The notes beneath the pieces were generated by a model, which was not told where the DNA came from, searched no databases, and worked only from the letters and a program-made list of their open reading frames with translations. Positions 11,643-19,611 of a stretch of DNA of 64,000 nt are shown here, one piece after another. The position numbers were made by a program, and so were the translations under genes. The DNA lies in NCBI GenBank assembly GCA_963742875.1, contig CAVUNO010000013.1, forward strand, positions 1 through 64,000, given 5' to 3'. The DNA is from Bog-532 sp963742875 (lineage in GTDB: Bacteria > Actinomycetota > Actinomycetes > Streptosporangiales > Streptosporangiaceae). Position 1 is the first letter of the stretch; each line of letters starts with the position of its first letter.

Positions 11643-13328
11643 GACAGCTCCTCGTCGCTGGCCCGTCCAGTCCACTGCGCGAACGTCTCGCCTTGCTCCT
11701 TGCCGGCCGCAAAGCGGCTGAGAACACGCTCGAACGTAGTCGGGGAGGTCTTCGGCCGTGCTCTTCAGGCCCCTGACCTTGCGCCCGAACCCGGACGCCG
11801 ATCCGTCACCGCCGGCGAGGCTGCCGCCCAGGTGGACCTGGAATCCCTCCACCTGCCGGCCGTCCGGCCCGGTGACGAGCGAGCCCTTCAGCCCGATGTC
11901 GGCGGTCTGGATCCGGGCGCAGGAGTTCGGGCAGCCGTTGACGTTGATGGTGACCGGGTCCGCGAAGTCCGGCAGCCGCCGCTCCAGCTCGCTGATCAGG
12001 TCCATGGCGCGCTGCTTGGTTTCCACGATCGCCAGCTTGCAGAACTCGATCCCGGTGCACGCCATCGTGTGCCGCCGGAAGGCGCTGGGGCTGACCTGCA
12101 GGTCAGCGGCCTCCAGCTCGGCGACCAAGGCGTCAACGCGGTCCGCGGGCACGTCGAGGATCACCATCTTCTGCTCGGTGGTGGTGCGCACCCGGCCGCT
12201 TCCGTACCGGGCGGACAGGTCGGCGATGGCGTCCAGCGCGCCGGCGTTCAGCCGGCCGACCCGGGGGGCGAACCCGACGTAGCTCGCGCCGTCCCGCTGC
12301 GGGTGCACGCCAACGTGGTCCCGGACCCCCCCGCGTGGCGTGCCCGGCGCAGGGCCGTCCGGGAGCGCGTACCCGAGGTACTCCTTCTCCAGGACCTCGC
12401 GGAACCTCTCCGGTCCCCAGTCGGCGACCAGGAACTTGATCCGGGCCCGGTGCCGGAGCCGCCGGTACCCGTAGTCGCGGAACACCGAGACGACGCCCGC
12501 CCACACCTCGGCAACCTGTTCGGGCCGCACGAACGCGCCCAGCCGCTTGCCGATCATCGGGTTGGTGGACAGCCCGCCGCCGACCCACAGGTCGTAGCCG
12601 GCCTCCCCGCTCGCCGACAGCACACCGACGAACGCCACGTCGTTGATCTCGTGCACCGTGCACTGCGCCGGGCAGCCGCTCATCACCGACTTGAACTTGC
12701 GCGGCAGGTTGGAGAAGGCCGCATCGCCGATGTAGCGCCGCTGCACCTCTTCGATCTGCGGCGTCGCGTCGATGAGCTCGCCATCGTCGATCCCGGCCAG
12801 CGGGCAGCCCAAGATGACCCGCGGGGTGTCACCGCAGGCTTCCATGGTCGACAGCCCCACCGACTCCAGTGCCGCCCAGATGGCCGGGACACTCTCGATC
12901 TCGATCCAGTGCAGCTGGATGTTCTGCCGGTCGGTGACGTCGGCGGTGCCGCGGGCGTACCGGCGGGAAATGTCGGCGATCACCCGGAGCTGCTCGGTGC
13001 TGAGCTGGCCGCCGTCGATCCGGACCCGGAGCATGAAGTAGCGGTCGTCGAGTTCCTCGGGCTCAAGGACCGCGGTCTTGCCCCCGTCGATACCCGGCTT
13101 GCGCTGCGTGTACAGGCCGAACCAGCGGAACCGCCCGCGCAGGTCGGCAGGGTCGATCGAGTCGAATCCCTGCTTGGAGTAGATGTCGATGATCCGCTGG
13201 CGGACGTTCAGCCCGTCGTCGTTCTTCTTGTTCTCTTCGTTCTTGTTGAGCGGCTCGCGGTATCCGAGCGCCCACTGACCTTCGCCGCGCGCGCGACGGG
13301 GAGTGCGCTTAGCGGTGCTCGGTGGCAT
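11639..13328 (-). pseudogene. sir: ferredoxin-dependent sulfite reductase, frameshifted near the 3' end
   Basis: Siroheme/[4Fe-4S] enzyme reducing sulfite to sulfide. The siroheme-cluster ligands are present as CTGIEFC (C-x5-C) and CPNSC (C-x3-C). The ferredoxin-type nitrite/sulfite reductase repeats (TTTEQKMVIL, TDRQNIQLHW) are complete. After LPDYV the frame changes: dropping one A of the AA at 11733-11734 yields ERVLSRFAAGKEQGETFAQW and a TGA at 11639. This gives ~562 residues, normal for the family. The defect affects only the last ~33 residues. It is the first gene of the operon with the zinc-ribbon gene, cysH and the chelatase. Confidence 0.9.
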
Positions 13329-13791
13329 GCAGCTGGTGTCCTTCGGCTCTCAGGGGCGCGCGCCCGGGCCGGAGGCGAGGAGTGCCGGAGAAGCACACCC
13401 TTCCCGGGACTGGCCTGGTTCACCCCATCCGGCTTTGGCACGGCCGGTAGCGGTGGCTCAGTCCGGGATACACGCCCGGTTCCGCGACACGCGCCCGGTT
13501 TACGTCACGGGCGAGTGGTCAGCGGGCAGGCAGACAGATGGCGCTGCGGACGCGAAGCAGGTCGACATGCCTGCGTTCGACGAGCAAGGGATCCACGGCG
13601 CGCACGCCAATAGCATCACACGCGCCGGCACCGCCTGTCGAGGCACCCGTTATCCGGGCCGCGGCCCGGGTCGCACGCTCGTGTGACATCACGCATGCCG
13701 GAACGCGGCGGTTGACCCAAGTTATTCCGCCGCAGCCGAAGATTTACCGTCCTGAGACATTCCCGGCCTGGTCAGTCCGGGCGAATCCAGC
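13329..13791. other. 463-base gap with no recognised gene
   Basis: Lies upstream of the sir operon. Codon-like structure is poor on both strands and nothing resembling a protein family was seen. It presumably holds the sulfate-reduction operon promoter. No riboswitch could be folded by eye. Confidence 0.5.
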
Positions 13792-13914
13792 TCAGCCCTG
13801 ACGAATCCAGCCCATCGGCGGCTCAGTCTCACGGGGCGGAAGATGCTGACAATCACACCAGGTGCCACCCGGGCAGTCCTCGTGGTGGCGCTCCCGGCAC
13901 GGAACGCAGATCAT
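13792..13914 (-). CDS. small Cys/His-rich protein (40 aa)
   Basis: Short gene starting at ATG 13914. The peptide contains MICVPCRERHHEDCPGG followed by TWCDCQHLPP: five cysteines and several histidines arranged as CxxC, C and CxC-x-H, which suggests a single bound zinc. I recall similar 35-45-residue proteins as conserved hypotheticals in actinomycetes; no function is known. Supporting evidence is the motif itself and the clean start and stop, because length alone would not justify a call. Confidence 0.65.
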   Translation of the reverse strand: MICVPCRERHHEDCPGGTWCDCQHLPPRETEPPMGWIRQG

Positions 13915-13966
13915 GCCGTTATCTTCTCGCTTTCCTGGCTCGTGCTGACAGAATCCGGGTGATCCC

Positions 13967-14794
13967 ATGATGGGGACGACGCAACGCCGGGTACCGCTCC
14001 CGTTTCCGGACCGGCAAGCGGCCGGCCTGCTGCTCGGCGCCCGGCTCGGGGAGCAGCTTGGCGCCCAGGCCGGGCAGGAGCCGCTGATCCAGGTCCAGCA
14101 GGGGCCGGGAGCCCCGGTCCAGGAGGGGAGCGCCGCGGGCCCGGATGCCCGTGGGGGGCTTCCCGCGCTGGTCCTGGGCCTGCCCCGTGGTGGCGTCGCC
14201 GTCGGCGCCGAGGTGGCCCGCATCCTGGGGGCGCCTCTCGATGTGCTCGTCACCCGCAAGATCGGTTACCCGCCGCGGCCGGAGCTCGGGCTGGGGGCGA
14301 TCGCGGAGGGCGGCGAGCCCGTCTACGATCACCGGCTGCTGGCCACGATCGGTCTCGAGCCGGCTGATCTGCTGGCCACGGCCGAACGGGAACGCGAGGA
14401 GCTCACCCGTCGCGTGCGCGTGTACCGGGGCGGGCAGCCACCGCCGGACGTCACCGGCCGGCTGATCGTGCTGGTCGACGACGGCATCGCCACCGGCGTG
14501 ACCGCGCGGGCCGCGCTGCGGGCCATCCGCGCCCAGGGCGCCGGGCGCACCATCCTGGCCGTGCCCGTGGCCCCCCCGGCGGCGGCCGCCCAGATGATGC
14601 GGGAGGCGGACGACGTGGTGGTGCTGGCCAGCCCGGCGGCCTTCCGGTCGGTCGGGGAGTGGTACGTGTCCTTCGGCCAGCTCAGCGACGCCGATGTGCT
14701 CTCGCTGCTGGCCCGGGCAAGAGCCCGGACCCGGGCCTTACGACGAAGTCCCCGCCGCGGCCCGGAGACCGCGGCGAGGACGGATGGAATATGA
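13967..14794 (+). CDS. phosphoribosyltransferase-family protein
   Basis: 275 residues. The core shows a type-I PRTase fold: LVLGLPRGGVAVGAEVA, LDVLVTRKIGYP and the PRPP-binding loop LIVLVDDGIATGVTARAA (around residues 164-181). The C-terminal VGEWYVSFGQLSDADVLSLL is typical of the stand-alone predicted PRTases often found beside dienelactone-hydrolase or stress genes. The N-terminal ~45 residues are Gln/Gly-rich and divergent. The base substrate is unknown. ATG 13967 is used; a GTG a few bases upstream is also possible. Confidence 0.85.
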   Translation: MMGTTQRRVPLPFPDRQAAGLLLGARLGEQLGAQAGQEPLIQVQQGPGAPVQEGSAAGPDARGGLPALVLGLPRGGVAVGAEVARILGAPLDVLVTRKIGYPPRPELGLGAIAEGGEPVYDHRLLATIGLEPADLLATAEREREELTRRVRVYRGGQPPPDVTGRLIVLVDDGIATGVTARAALRAIRAQGAGRTILAVPVAPPAAAAQMMREADDVVVLASPAAFRSVGEWYVSFGQLSDADVLSLLARARARTRALRRSPRRGPETAARTDGI

Positions 14795-14820
14795 GCCGCT
14801 GGGCTGGGGATGCCGGGCCG

Positions 14821-15120
14821 TCAGGCGGCGTTGGCGCGGCGCATCCTGCGCCGGCGCTCGGCGGCGCGCTCTTCCTCGTTCAGGCCACCCCAAACGCCGT
14901 ACTTCTCCGGCCGGGACAGCGCGTAGTTCAGGCATTCCACCCGGACCGGGCAATCGGCGCATACGGCCTTGGCCTTGCGCTCCCGGATCTCACGCTCCGG
15001 CTGGCGCTCACCGTCGGGACCGAAGAAGAGGATAAGATCCTCTTCACGGCACGCAGCAGCATCCTGCCAGCCCCAGTTGGGCCGGGGAAGCACGGCCGAC
15101 TGCCGACGCACCTGAGACAT
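14821..15120 (-). CDS. WhiB-family iron-sulfur transcription factor
   Basis: 99 residues. Four cysteines of the WhiB domain are visible (AACREED, then AVCADCPVRVEC), followed by the turn GVWGGLNEEERA and a basic C-terminal tail RRRRMRRA that contacts DNA. Such proteins bind a redox-sensitive [4Fe-4S] cluster and sigma factor. The ATG at 15120 is preferred over the GTG at 15132 because the AGAGGTG site is then correctly spaced. Which Wbl subfamily it belongs to is not certain. The target genes are unknown. Confidence 0.93.
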   Translation of the reverse strand: MSQVRRQSAVLPRPNWGWQDAAACREEDLILFFGPDGERQPEREIRERKAKAVCADCPVRVECLNYALSRPEKYGVWGGLNEEERAAERRRRMRRANAA

Positions 15121-15132
15121 GGGACCAATCAC

Positions 15133-15557
15133 CTCTAATTGTTTCCTAGACTTGCTTACAGGACATCTTCTCGCCGGACATCTTTAGGGCATGTTCATTT
15201 AGCTAGCTCGTGGACACGCGGACGGACCGCGCAGCGCGCGGCCAGCCGCCCGTCGATCCTTCCAACGCGTACTATCGCCGTTATGTTCCCGGGGCGCAGG
15301 GCGTCCCCGGTGCCGGGAGGACGGCGTTACCAGGCGGCGCGGTCATCGGCCGAACGGCAAGCGCGAGCGTCACGGTCCCGCCCGATATCTCATGACGCCG
15401 ACCGGTTGCGAACCAGGCGATAATCATGCCACCAGTGATCTCTTCCGCGCAGCCGGGGTCGGTAATTTAGCCCATCTCGTGACCAGCAGTTTTTTCTGGT
15501 TGCACCAAGTCGGGTAACGAACTGGACAAAGGCAGTGCCGCACGCCACGATGGCTCC
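15133..15557. other. 425-base gap, divergent promoter region
   Basis: Separates whiB (leftward) from the repeat-rich gene (rightward). It contains a relatively AT-rich stretch next to whiB (about 15133-15200) consistent with promoters. No protein or RNA gene was recognised. Confidence 0.4.
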
Positions 15558-16805
15558 ATGTCAGCGTCCGACGCAGCCCCACTGCCCCGGCTCGGCGAAG
15601 TCTTCTTCGACGTGCGCGGCAGCTCCCGCAGCATGCGTCTCAGCTGGTACTCCGACACCGGCGTGGCGGTATTCAGCGTCTGGCAGGGGGGCACCTGCAC
15701 GGGAACATTCCGTCTGCCCATCGACGATCTGCCGCGCATGGTGGAGGCCCTGCAGCGCGGGCCGCGCGGAGCGGCCCTGCCAGCCGGACAGTTGCGTGAC
15801 CAGGAACGCGGGCAGGAACAACGCGGACTCGGCGCCGAACGGCAGCGCCGCGGCCTCGCTTCGGCGCCGACCGAAGCGATGCCCGCGGTGGCCGACTACG
15901 CGACGGGCCAGATCGCGCCCGTGACGGGGGAATTCAGGTCACTGGGGCCGGCTGGACCCTCCTACCGGGACGATCCGCTGGCTAACCGGGACGATCCGCT
16001 GGCTAACCGGGACGATCCGCTGGGGTCGGGCGGCTACCCCAGCTACCGGAACCGTGGCCGGGACAATAACCAGGGCAGGGACCAGGACGGCCCGGGCGGC
16101 TCGTTCCCCGGCTATGCCGATGACGGCCCGCCGGTCTACCGTGACAGCACCCCGCCGCCGGCCTACCGCGACGACCCCCTCGGGACGCCCCGCTATCGCG
16201 ACGACCCCCCGGCCACGTCCAGCTACCGGGACGGCCCGCTCGGCTCGGGCGGCTACCGTGACGGCTCGCTGCCCGGGTCCTTTCCCGGCTCCCGGCCCGG
16301 GCACCGGGACAGCGACCCGTACGGGGGCGATCCGCTGGGGTCGGGCAGCTACCCCAGCTACCGAGACCGGGACCGGGACCGTCTGGGCGGCTCGTTCCCC
16401 GGCTATGCCGATGACGGCCCGCCGGTCTACCGCGACAGCCCCCCGCCGCCGGCCTACGGCGACGACCCGCTCGGCTCGGGCGGCTACCGCGACGGCTCGC
16501 TGCCCGGGTCCTTTCCCGGCTCCCGGCCCGGGCACCGGGACAGCGACCCGTACGGGGGCGATCCGCTGGGGTCGGGCAGCTACCCCAGCTACCGGGACGA
16601 CCAGTACCCGCCCGCCTACCCGGACGAGCCGGCCCCGTATCCCGGGGAGGCACCCGGGCCGCGGTATGCGGACGACCCTTTCCAGTCGGTGTATCCGGAC
16701 GACTCCCGCGGGCCCGCCAACCCCGACGACGTGCAGGCCGGTTCGCACCCGTACGCCCTGCCGCCGGACCGCCCGGAACCGCGAGCGCCCCGCAACCGTT
16801 CCTGA
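15558..16805 (+). CDS. conserved N-terminal domain protein with long Tyr/Asp/Gly/Pro-rich repeat tail
   Basis: 415 residues. Residues ~10-75 form a compact domain (GEVFFDVRGSSRSMRLSWY, CTGTFRLPIDDLPRMVEAL) that I recall from actinobacterial hypothetical proteins. Residues ~130-400 are disordered repeats built on YRDDPLGSGGYRD-like units. At DNA level two ~129-bp segments (16235-16363 and 16466-16594) are almost identical, offset by 231 bases (77 codons). No signal peptide or membrane segment is seen. The tail looks like a cytoplasmic intrinsically disordered or phase-separating region; function unknown. Confidence 0.75.
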   Translation: MSASDAAPLPRLGEVFFDVRGSSRSMRLSWYSDTGVAVFSVWQGGTCTGTFRLPIDDLPRMVEALQRGPRGAALPAGQLRDQERGQEQRGLGAERQRRGLASAPTEAMPAVADYATGQIAPVTGEFRSLGPAGPSYRDDPLANRDDPLANRDDPLGSGGYPSYRNRGRDNNQGRDQDGPGGSFPGYADDGPPVYRDSTPPPAYRDDPLGTPRYRDDPPATSSYRDGPLGSGGYRDGSLPGSFPGSRPGHRDSDPYGGDPLGSGSYPSYRDRDRDRLGGSFPGYADDGPPVYRDSPPPPAYGDDPLGSGGYRDGSLPGSFPGSRPGHRDSDPYGGDPLGSGSYPSYRDDQYPPAYPDEPAPYPGEAPGPRYADDPFQSVYPDDSRGPANPDDVQAGSHPYALPPDRPEPRAPRNRS

Positions 16806-16811
16806 CCAATC

Positions 16812-16846
16812 CCCCGAGCCTCGAGAAATCGGAAAAAATCTCGGGG
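16812..16846 (+). terminator. possible terminator after the repeat-rich gene
   Basis: CCCCGAG (16812-16818) pairs with CTCGGGG (16840-16846). The loop is long and contains an A-run. It starts a few bases after the stop codon at 16805. Confidence 0.45.
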
Positions 16847-17333
16847 TCGGGAACAGTGGGGGCGGGCACTGCGTTCCTAGTATTCGGTCGGTGCGGCTGA
16901 GTGCCCCGGGCCGCATCCAAAAAAGCCTTCGCGGAATACCGTTCGGCTGGAGCCGCGTTGTGCCACTCGCCGAGGAGGCGACCTCCGCACCGGCCTTCAG
17001 GTCGTGGGCCCAGTGTGCTCGTCAGCGAAAGCTGGCGAGCCGCTGGGCCTTTCGGCTGTTCTGGCCCGGGAGACGACTGTGCTGGCGCACGGGGGCGGAC
17101 GACCGTGCTAGCCCAGGAGGGCGGGTGGAGTGCGGCCGTGCCGCCGGAGAAATCCGGGCGTCATCACGGGTCTTCACCGAGGAAGGCTGTCATCCACGCG
17201 CCTGGCGGCGGCACCCGGCAGTGGCTTAGGACCCGATCGTGCGGGTGGTCGGGCCCTGGTGCCCGCTGTTCCCTCTCCGGCAGCCTCAGCTTGTGACGTT
17301 TGCGCCAGCCGGTGACGGAGGTCACAATGACTG
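16847..17333. other. 487-base gap before the fluoride island
   Basis: No convincing protein or RNA gene on either strand. It must contain the promoter for the riboswitch-usp transcript. Confidence 0.4.
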
Positions 17334-17390
17334 TGGCGATGAGGCTCATCTGAACCGCGGGATGATGCGCCCGCTGATGGCCTCGGCCAC
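17334..17390 (+). promoter_or_regulatory. fluoride riboswitch (crcB motif), copy 1, partly degenerate
   Basis: Carries the conserved TGGCGATGAGGCTC block, a hairpin GCGGG/CCCGC (17357-17361 with 17370-17374) and CGCTGATGGCCTC. The pseudoknot GAGGC (17341-17345) with GCCTC (17380-17384) is intact. The first stem is not: the expected CGCCA after the GAGGCTC block reads CATCT. So ligand binding may be weakened or lost. The 3' strand GGCCTC (17379-17384) can alternatively pair with GAGGCC (17413-17418) in the ribosome binding site of the following leader ORF. Confidence 0.75.
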
Positions 17391-17421
17391 CTGCATGCCT
17401 GCGGGAGAAGAGGAGGCCGGC

Positions 17422-17469
17422 ATGAGCGCGAATGCCGGGCGGGACCGGGCGATGGGACCGGGCCGATGA
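17422..17469 (+). CDS. 15-residue leader peptide upstream of usp
   Basis: ATG at 17422 with a strong GAGGAGG site encodes MSANAGRDRAMGPGR. Its TGA overlaps the ATG of the stress-protein gene (ATGA), so ribosomes finishing it can restart on usp. A leader of almost the same length follows riboswitch copy 2. The amino-acid sequences are unrelated, so the act of translation and not the peptide is probably what matters. Confidence 0.55.
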   Translation: MSANAGRDRAMGPGR

Positions 17470-17909
17470 CGACCAGAACGTTCCGGCGGGTGCTCGTCGG
17501 ATGGGATTGCTCCGCCGACGCCGCGGCGGCGCTGCAGACCGCAGCGTCGATCGCCGGGGACGGGACGGCGCATGTCGTCGCGCTCGCTGTCCTTGATGCC
17601 GTGCCGCACGGGGAGTGCAGCGAGGACCGCGCGCGGGATCGGGCCGAGCGGCGGCGGTACACCGAGCGGCTGTTCGATAAGGCCAGAGATGGCGTGCCAG
17701 CCGCGGCGCGCGCCCGGGTGAGCCTGCAGATCGTCGAGGATGGTGACCCGGCCCGCGCCGTGTGTGATTATGCCGCTGAGCACGGTTTCGACCTGCTCGT
17801 CCTCGGCCGTCATGGGGACGGCGGGGTGCTGCACCGCCGTCTCGGCCGTGTCGCCGAGACGGCGGCCAGGGCAGGCACGCTGCCCGTGCTGCTGCTGAGC
17901 GACCGGTGA
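17466..17909 (+). CDS. universal stress protein, ATP-binding type
   Basis: 147 residues, one Usp domain. The N-terminal VLVGWDCSADAAAAL and the ATP-binding pattern G-2x-G-9x-G (GRHGDGGVLHRRLGR, near residues 117-131) are present. Cytoplasmic; Usp proteins of this type help survival under stress through an unknown mechanism. Control by the upstream fluoride riboswitch (copy 1) is inferred from position and from known UspA-fluoride riboswitch associations. The start overlaps the stop of the 15-codon leader. Confidence 0.92.
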   Translation: MTTRTFRRVLVGWDCSADAAAALQTAASIAGDGTAHVVALAVLDAVPHGECSEDRARDRAERRRYTERLFDKARDGVPAAARARVSLQIVEDGDPARAVCDYAAEHGFDLLVLGRHGDGGVLHRRLGRVAETAARAGTLPVLLLSDR

Positions 17910-17917
17910 GCTGAGGT

Positions 17918-18113
17918 CGCCGATGAAGGTGTCCTCGGTCTCGCCGGTGCGGTGCGAGACGAATTGCCGGTACCCGGCGTCGCGGCAGATCGCCATCGCC
18001 CGCAGCGTCTCGGTGACGGTGCCGATCTGGTTGAGTTTGATCAGCGAGGCGTTGGCGATGCCGCGCTCGATGGCGCTGGTGATGATGGCGGGGTTGGTGC
18101 AGAAGTTGTCCCC
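17918..18113 (-). pseudogene. eno: enolase fragment
   Basis: On the minus strand this segment reads GDNFCTNPAIITSAIERG, IANASLIKLNQIGTVTETL and YRQFVSHRTGETEDTFIGDL. That is the enolase C-terminal barrel with the catalytic lysine (IKLNQIG) and the SHR/GETEDT phosphate loop. Everything before this, and the last ~25 residues, is missing. It abuts the 3' end of usp on one side and a MutS-like fragment on the other. Enolase is a fluoride-sensitive enzyme whose second copies are often placed under fluoride riboswitches, so this was probably part of the same island. Confidence 0.88.
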
Positions 18114-18114
18114 G

Positions 18115-18373
18115 GCAGATCGTCCGCGCCCTGCTCGAATCCGGCGTCCGGGTCTTCTTCGTCACCCACCTCTTTGACCTGGCGCACAGCTTCCACGCCG
18201 AAAAGGCGGATTCGGCGCTGTTCCTGCGGCCCGAGCGGCGCGAGGACGGGAAGCGGACATTCCGGCTGTTTGCGGGCGGGCCCCTGCCGACCAGCTACGG
18301 GCCGGACCTCTACCGGCAGATTTTCGGCGCCGAGCCAGAAGCCGCCGCGGCCGGCCCGCGGGCGGACACCTGA
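18115..18373 (+). pseudogene. MutS-like ATPase, C-terminal fragment
   Basis: The plus-strand frame ending at the TGA 18371-18373 reads LLESGVRVFFVTHLFDLAHSF, SALFLRPERREDGKRTFRL and LPTSYGPDLYRQIFG. This is the end of the ATPase domain of a MutS-related protein (the conserved FVTHL switch and tail). No start codon, Walker A or earlier domain is present. The join with the enolase fragment at about 18112-18116 is abrupt. MutS-like genes are a known fluoride-riboswitch-associated family, which fits the surrounding genes. Confidence 0.8.
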
Positions 18374-18505
18374 TCACCCGCGAGCCGTTACCCCGGCGTA
18401 GGAAGCGGGAAGGCGCGCGACGGGCAAGGCCGGTGGAGTCGGTGACGGCAAGGCCGCGACGCGGCGGGTTGCGGGCCGCGGAGCTCCTAGGCGACAATTG
18501 GCGCC

Positions 18506-18560
18506 TGGCGATGAGGCTCGCCATAACCGCGCGGCGCCGGCCGCGCTGATGGCCTCTACC
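18506..18560 (+). promoter_or_regulatory. fluoride riboswitch (crcB motif), copy 2, complete
   Basis: All elements fold: first stem TGGCG (18506-18510)/CGCCA (18519-18523); hairpin GCGCGGC (18529-18535)/GCCGCGC (18540-18546) with a 4-base loop; pseudoknot GAGGC (18513-18517)/GCCTC (18552-18556). The conserved GGCGATGAGGC, ATAACC and GCTGATGGCCTCTAC segments match the known motif. CCTCTACCC (18553-18561) is also complementary, with one G-U pair, to GGGTGGAGG (18586-18594), which overlaps the ribosome binding site of the leader ORF. This suggests translational control: fluoride closes the pseudoknot and frees the site. Confidence 0.92.
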
Positions 18561-18605
18561 CCCTGTTCGCGCGTTTGTGCCGTCTGGGTGGAGGAGGCAA
18601 GAGTG

Positions 18606-18656
18606 ATGGAGGATACCGCCGAGCGTCCCGGTAATGATCTGGGGGCCGTGCGGTGA
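18606..18656 (+). CDS. 16-residue leader peptide upstream of the hyf-like operon
   Basis: ATG 18606 preceded by GGAGGAGG encodes MEDTAERPGNDLGAVR. Its TGA overlaps the GTG start of hyfC (GTGA). It occupies the same position relative to the riboswitch as the leader before usp. It probably serves as the translated switch element through which riboswitch control of one ribosome binding site is passed to hyfC. Confidence 0.55.
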   Translation: MEDTAERPGNDLGAVR

Positions 18657-19611
18657 GCGCGGCCCTCCCGATCCCGGTTATCCAGCTGCTGCAGGTCCTG
18701 ACGGTGGCGGTCGCAGCGCCCGGCGCGGCGTGATCGCGCGGATGGAGGCGCGGCTGCAGGGCCGAACCGGGCCGCGCGTCCTGCAGCCCTACTACGACCT
18801 GGCGAAGCTGTTCCGCAAGGAGGCGCTGGCCCCGGCGGGCGCGACCTGGTTCTTCCTGGCCGCGCCGGTGGTGGCGGTGGCGGCCTACCTGACCGTGCCG
18901 CTGCTGATCCCGGTGCTGACCACCTATGGGCTGCCGCTCGGCTACATGGGCGACATCCTGGGTGGCGGGTTCATGCTGTCACTGGCCAGCTTCCTGGTCG
19001 CGACGGCGGCGCTGGAGTCGGGCGGCCCGTACGCGCAGCTCGGCTCGAGCCGGGCGAAGACGTTCTCGGCGATCACCGAGCCGGTGGTGCTGTTCGTCGT
19101 GTTCACGGTGGCGTTGCTGACCGGGACCGACCTGCCGTACGCGCTCGCGGCGACGGTGCGGTCCTCAGCCGGGCAGATCGTGCGGCCGGCCCACCTGCTC
19201 GCCTCCGCCGCGCTGTTCATGGTGATTCTGGCCGAGACGGGCCGGATCCCGGTGGAGACGCACACCGGGACCAATGAGTTCGGGATGATCGACGAGGCGC
19301 GGCCCTTCGAGCACTCCGGCCCCTATTTCGCGCTGCTGAAGTGGGGATCGGAGCTGAAACAGCTCATCCTGTACACGATCCTCGCCAACGTCTTCCTCGC
19401 CCCCTGGGGGCTGGCGTCCACCCAGCAGGCCGGTTCCGTGCTGCTGGCCATCGTGGCGCTGCTGGCGAAGGCCACAGCGATCGGCGCCGTGGTCGCGGTG
19501 ATCGACAACTCGTTCGCCAAGCTGAGACTGTTCAAGATCACCGAATTCGTGGCCGGGGCGTTCCTGCTCGCCGTGCTCGGCGTATTCACGCTGTATCTGG
19601 GGGGTGGGTGA
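18653..19611 (+). CDS. hyfC: Hyf/formate-hydrogenlyase-like membrane subunit C (NuoH-like), apparent frameshift
   Basis: Membrane subunit linking the peripheral arm to the antiporter-like subunits. The GTG start at 18653 gives VSAALPIPVIQLLQVLTVAV, then stops. The main frame resumes as RGVIARMEARLQGRTGPRVL with the NuoH/HyfC motifs LQPYYDLAKLFRKE and ETGRIPVETHTGTNEFGMID. A one-base loss (or two-base gain) around 18712-18725 reconciles them. About 8 hydrophobic segments follow. It is the first gene of a six-gene operon; its TGA overlaps the hyfE ATG. Confidence 0.85.

Noticed and set aside
11487..13328. Single 613-residue sulfite reductase-zinc ribbon fusion
   Set aside because: The alternate frame supplies the conserved sulfite reductase C-terminus and a stop overlapping an independent ATG, so the fusion is a frameshift artefact.
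11547..13613. 688-codon plus-strand frame opposite sir
   Set aside because: Shadow of sulfite reductase codons; no domain recognisable.
17334..17469. DosR-type box upstream of usp
   Set aside because: Looked for because Usp genes in mycobacteria are DosR targets; no matching GGGAC-TTAAGTCCC-like palindrome is present, while the fluoride motif fits well.
17164..18165. 333-codon minus-strand frame across usp
   Set aside because: Arg/Pro/His-rich shadow; only the enolase segment in a different minus frame has recognisable homology.
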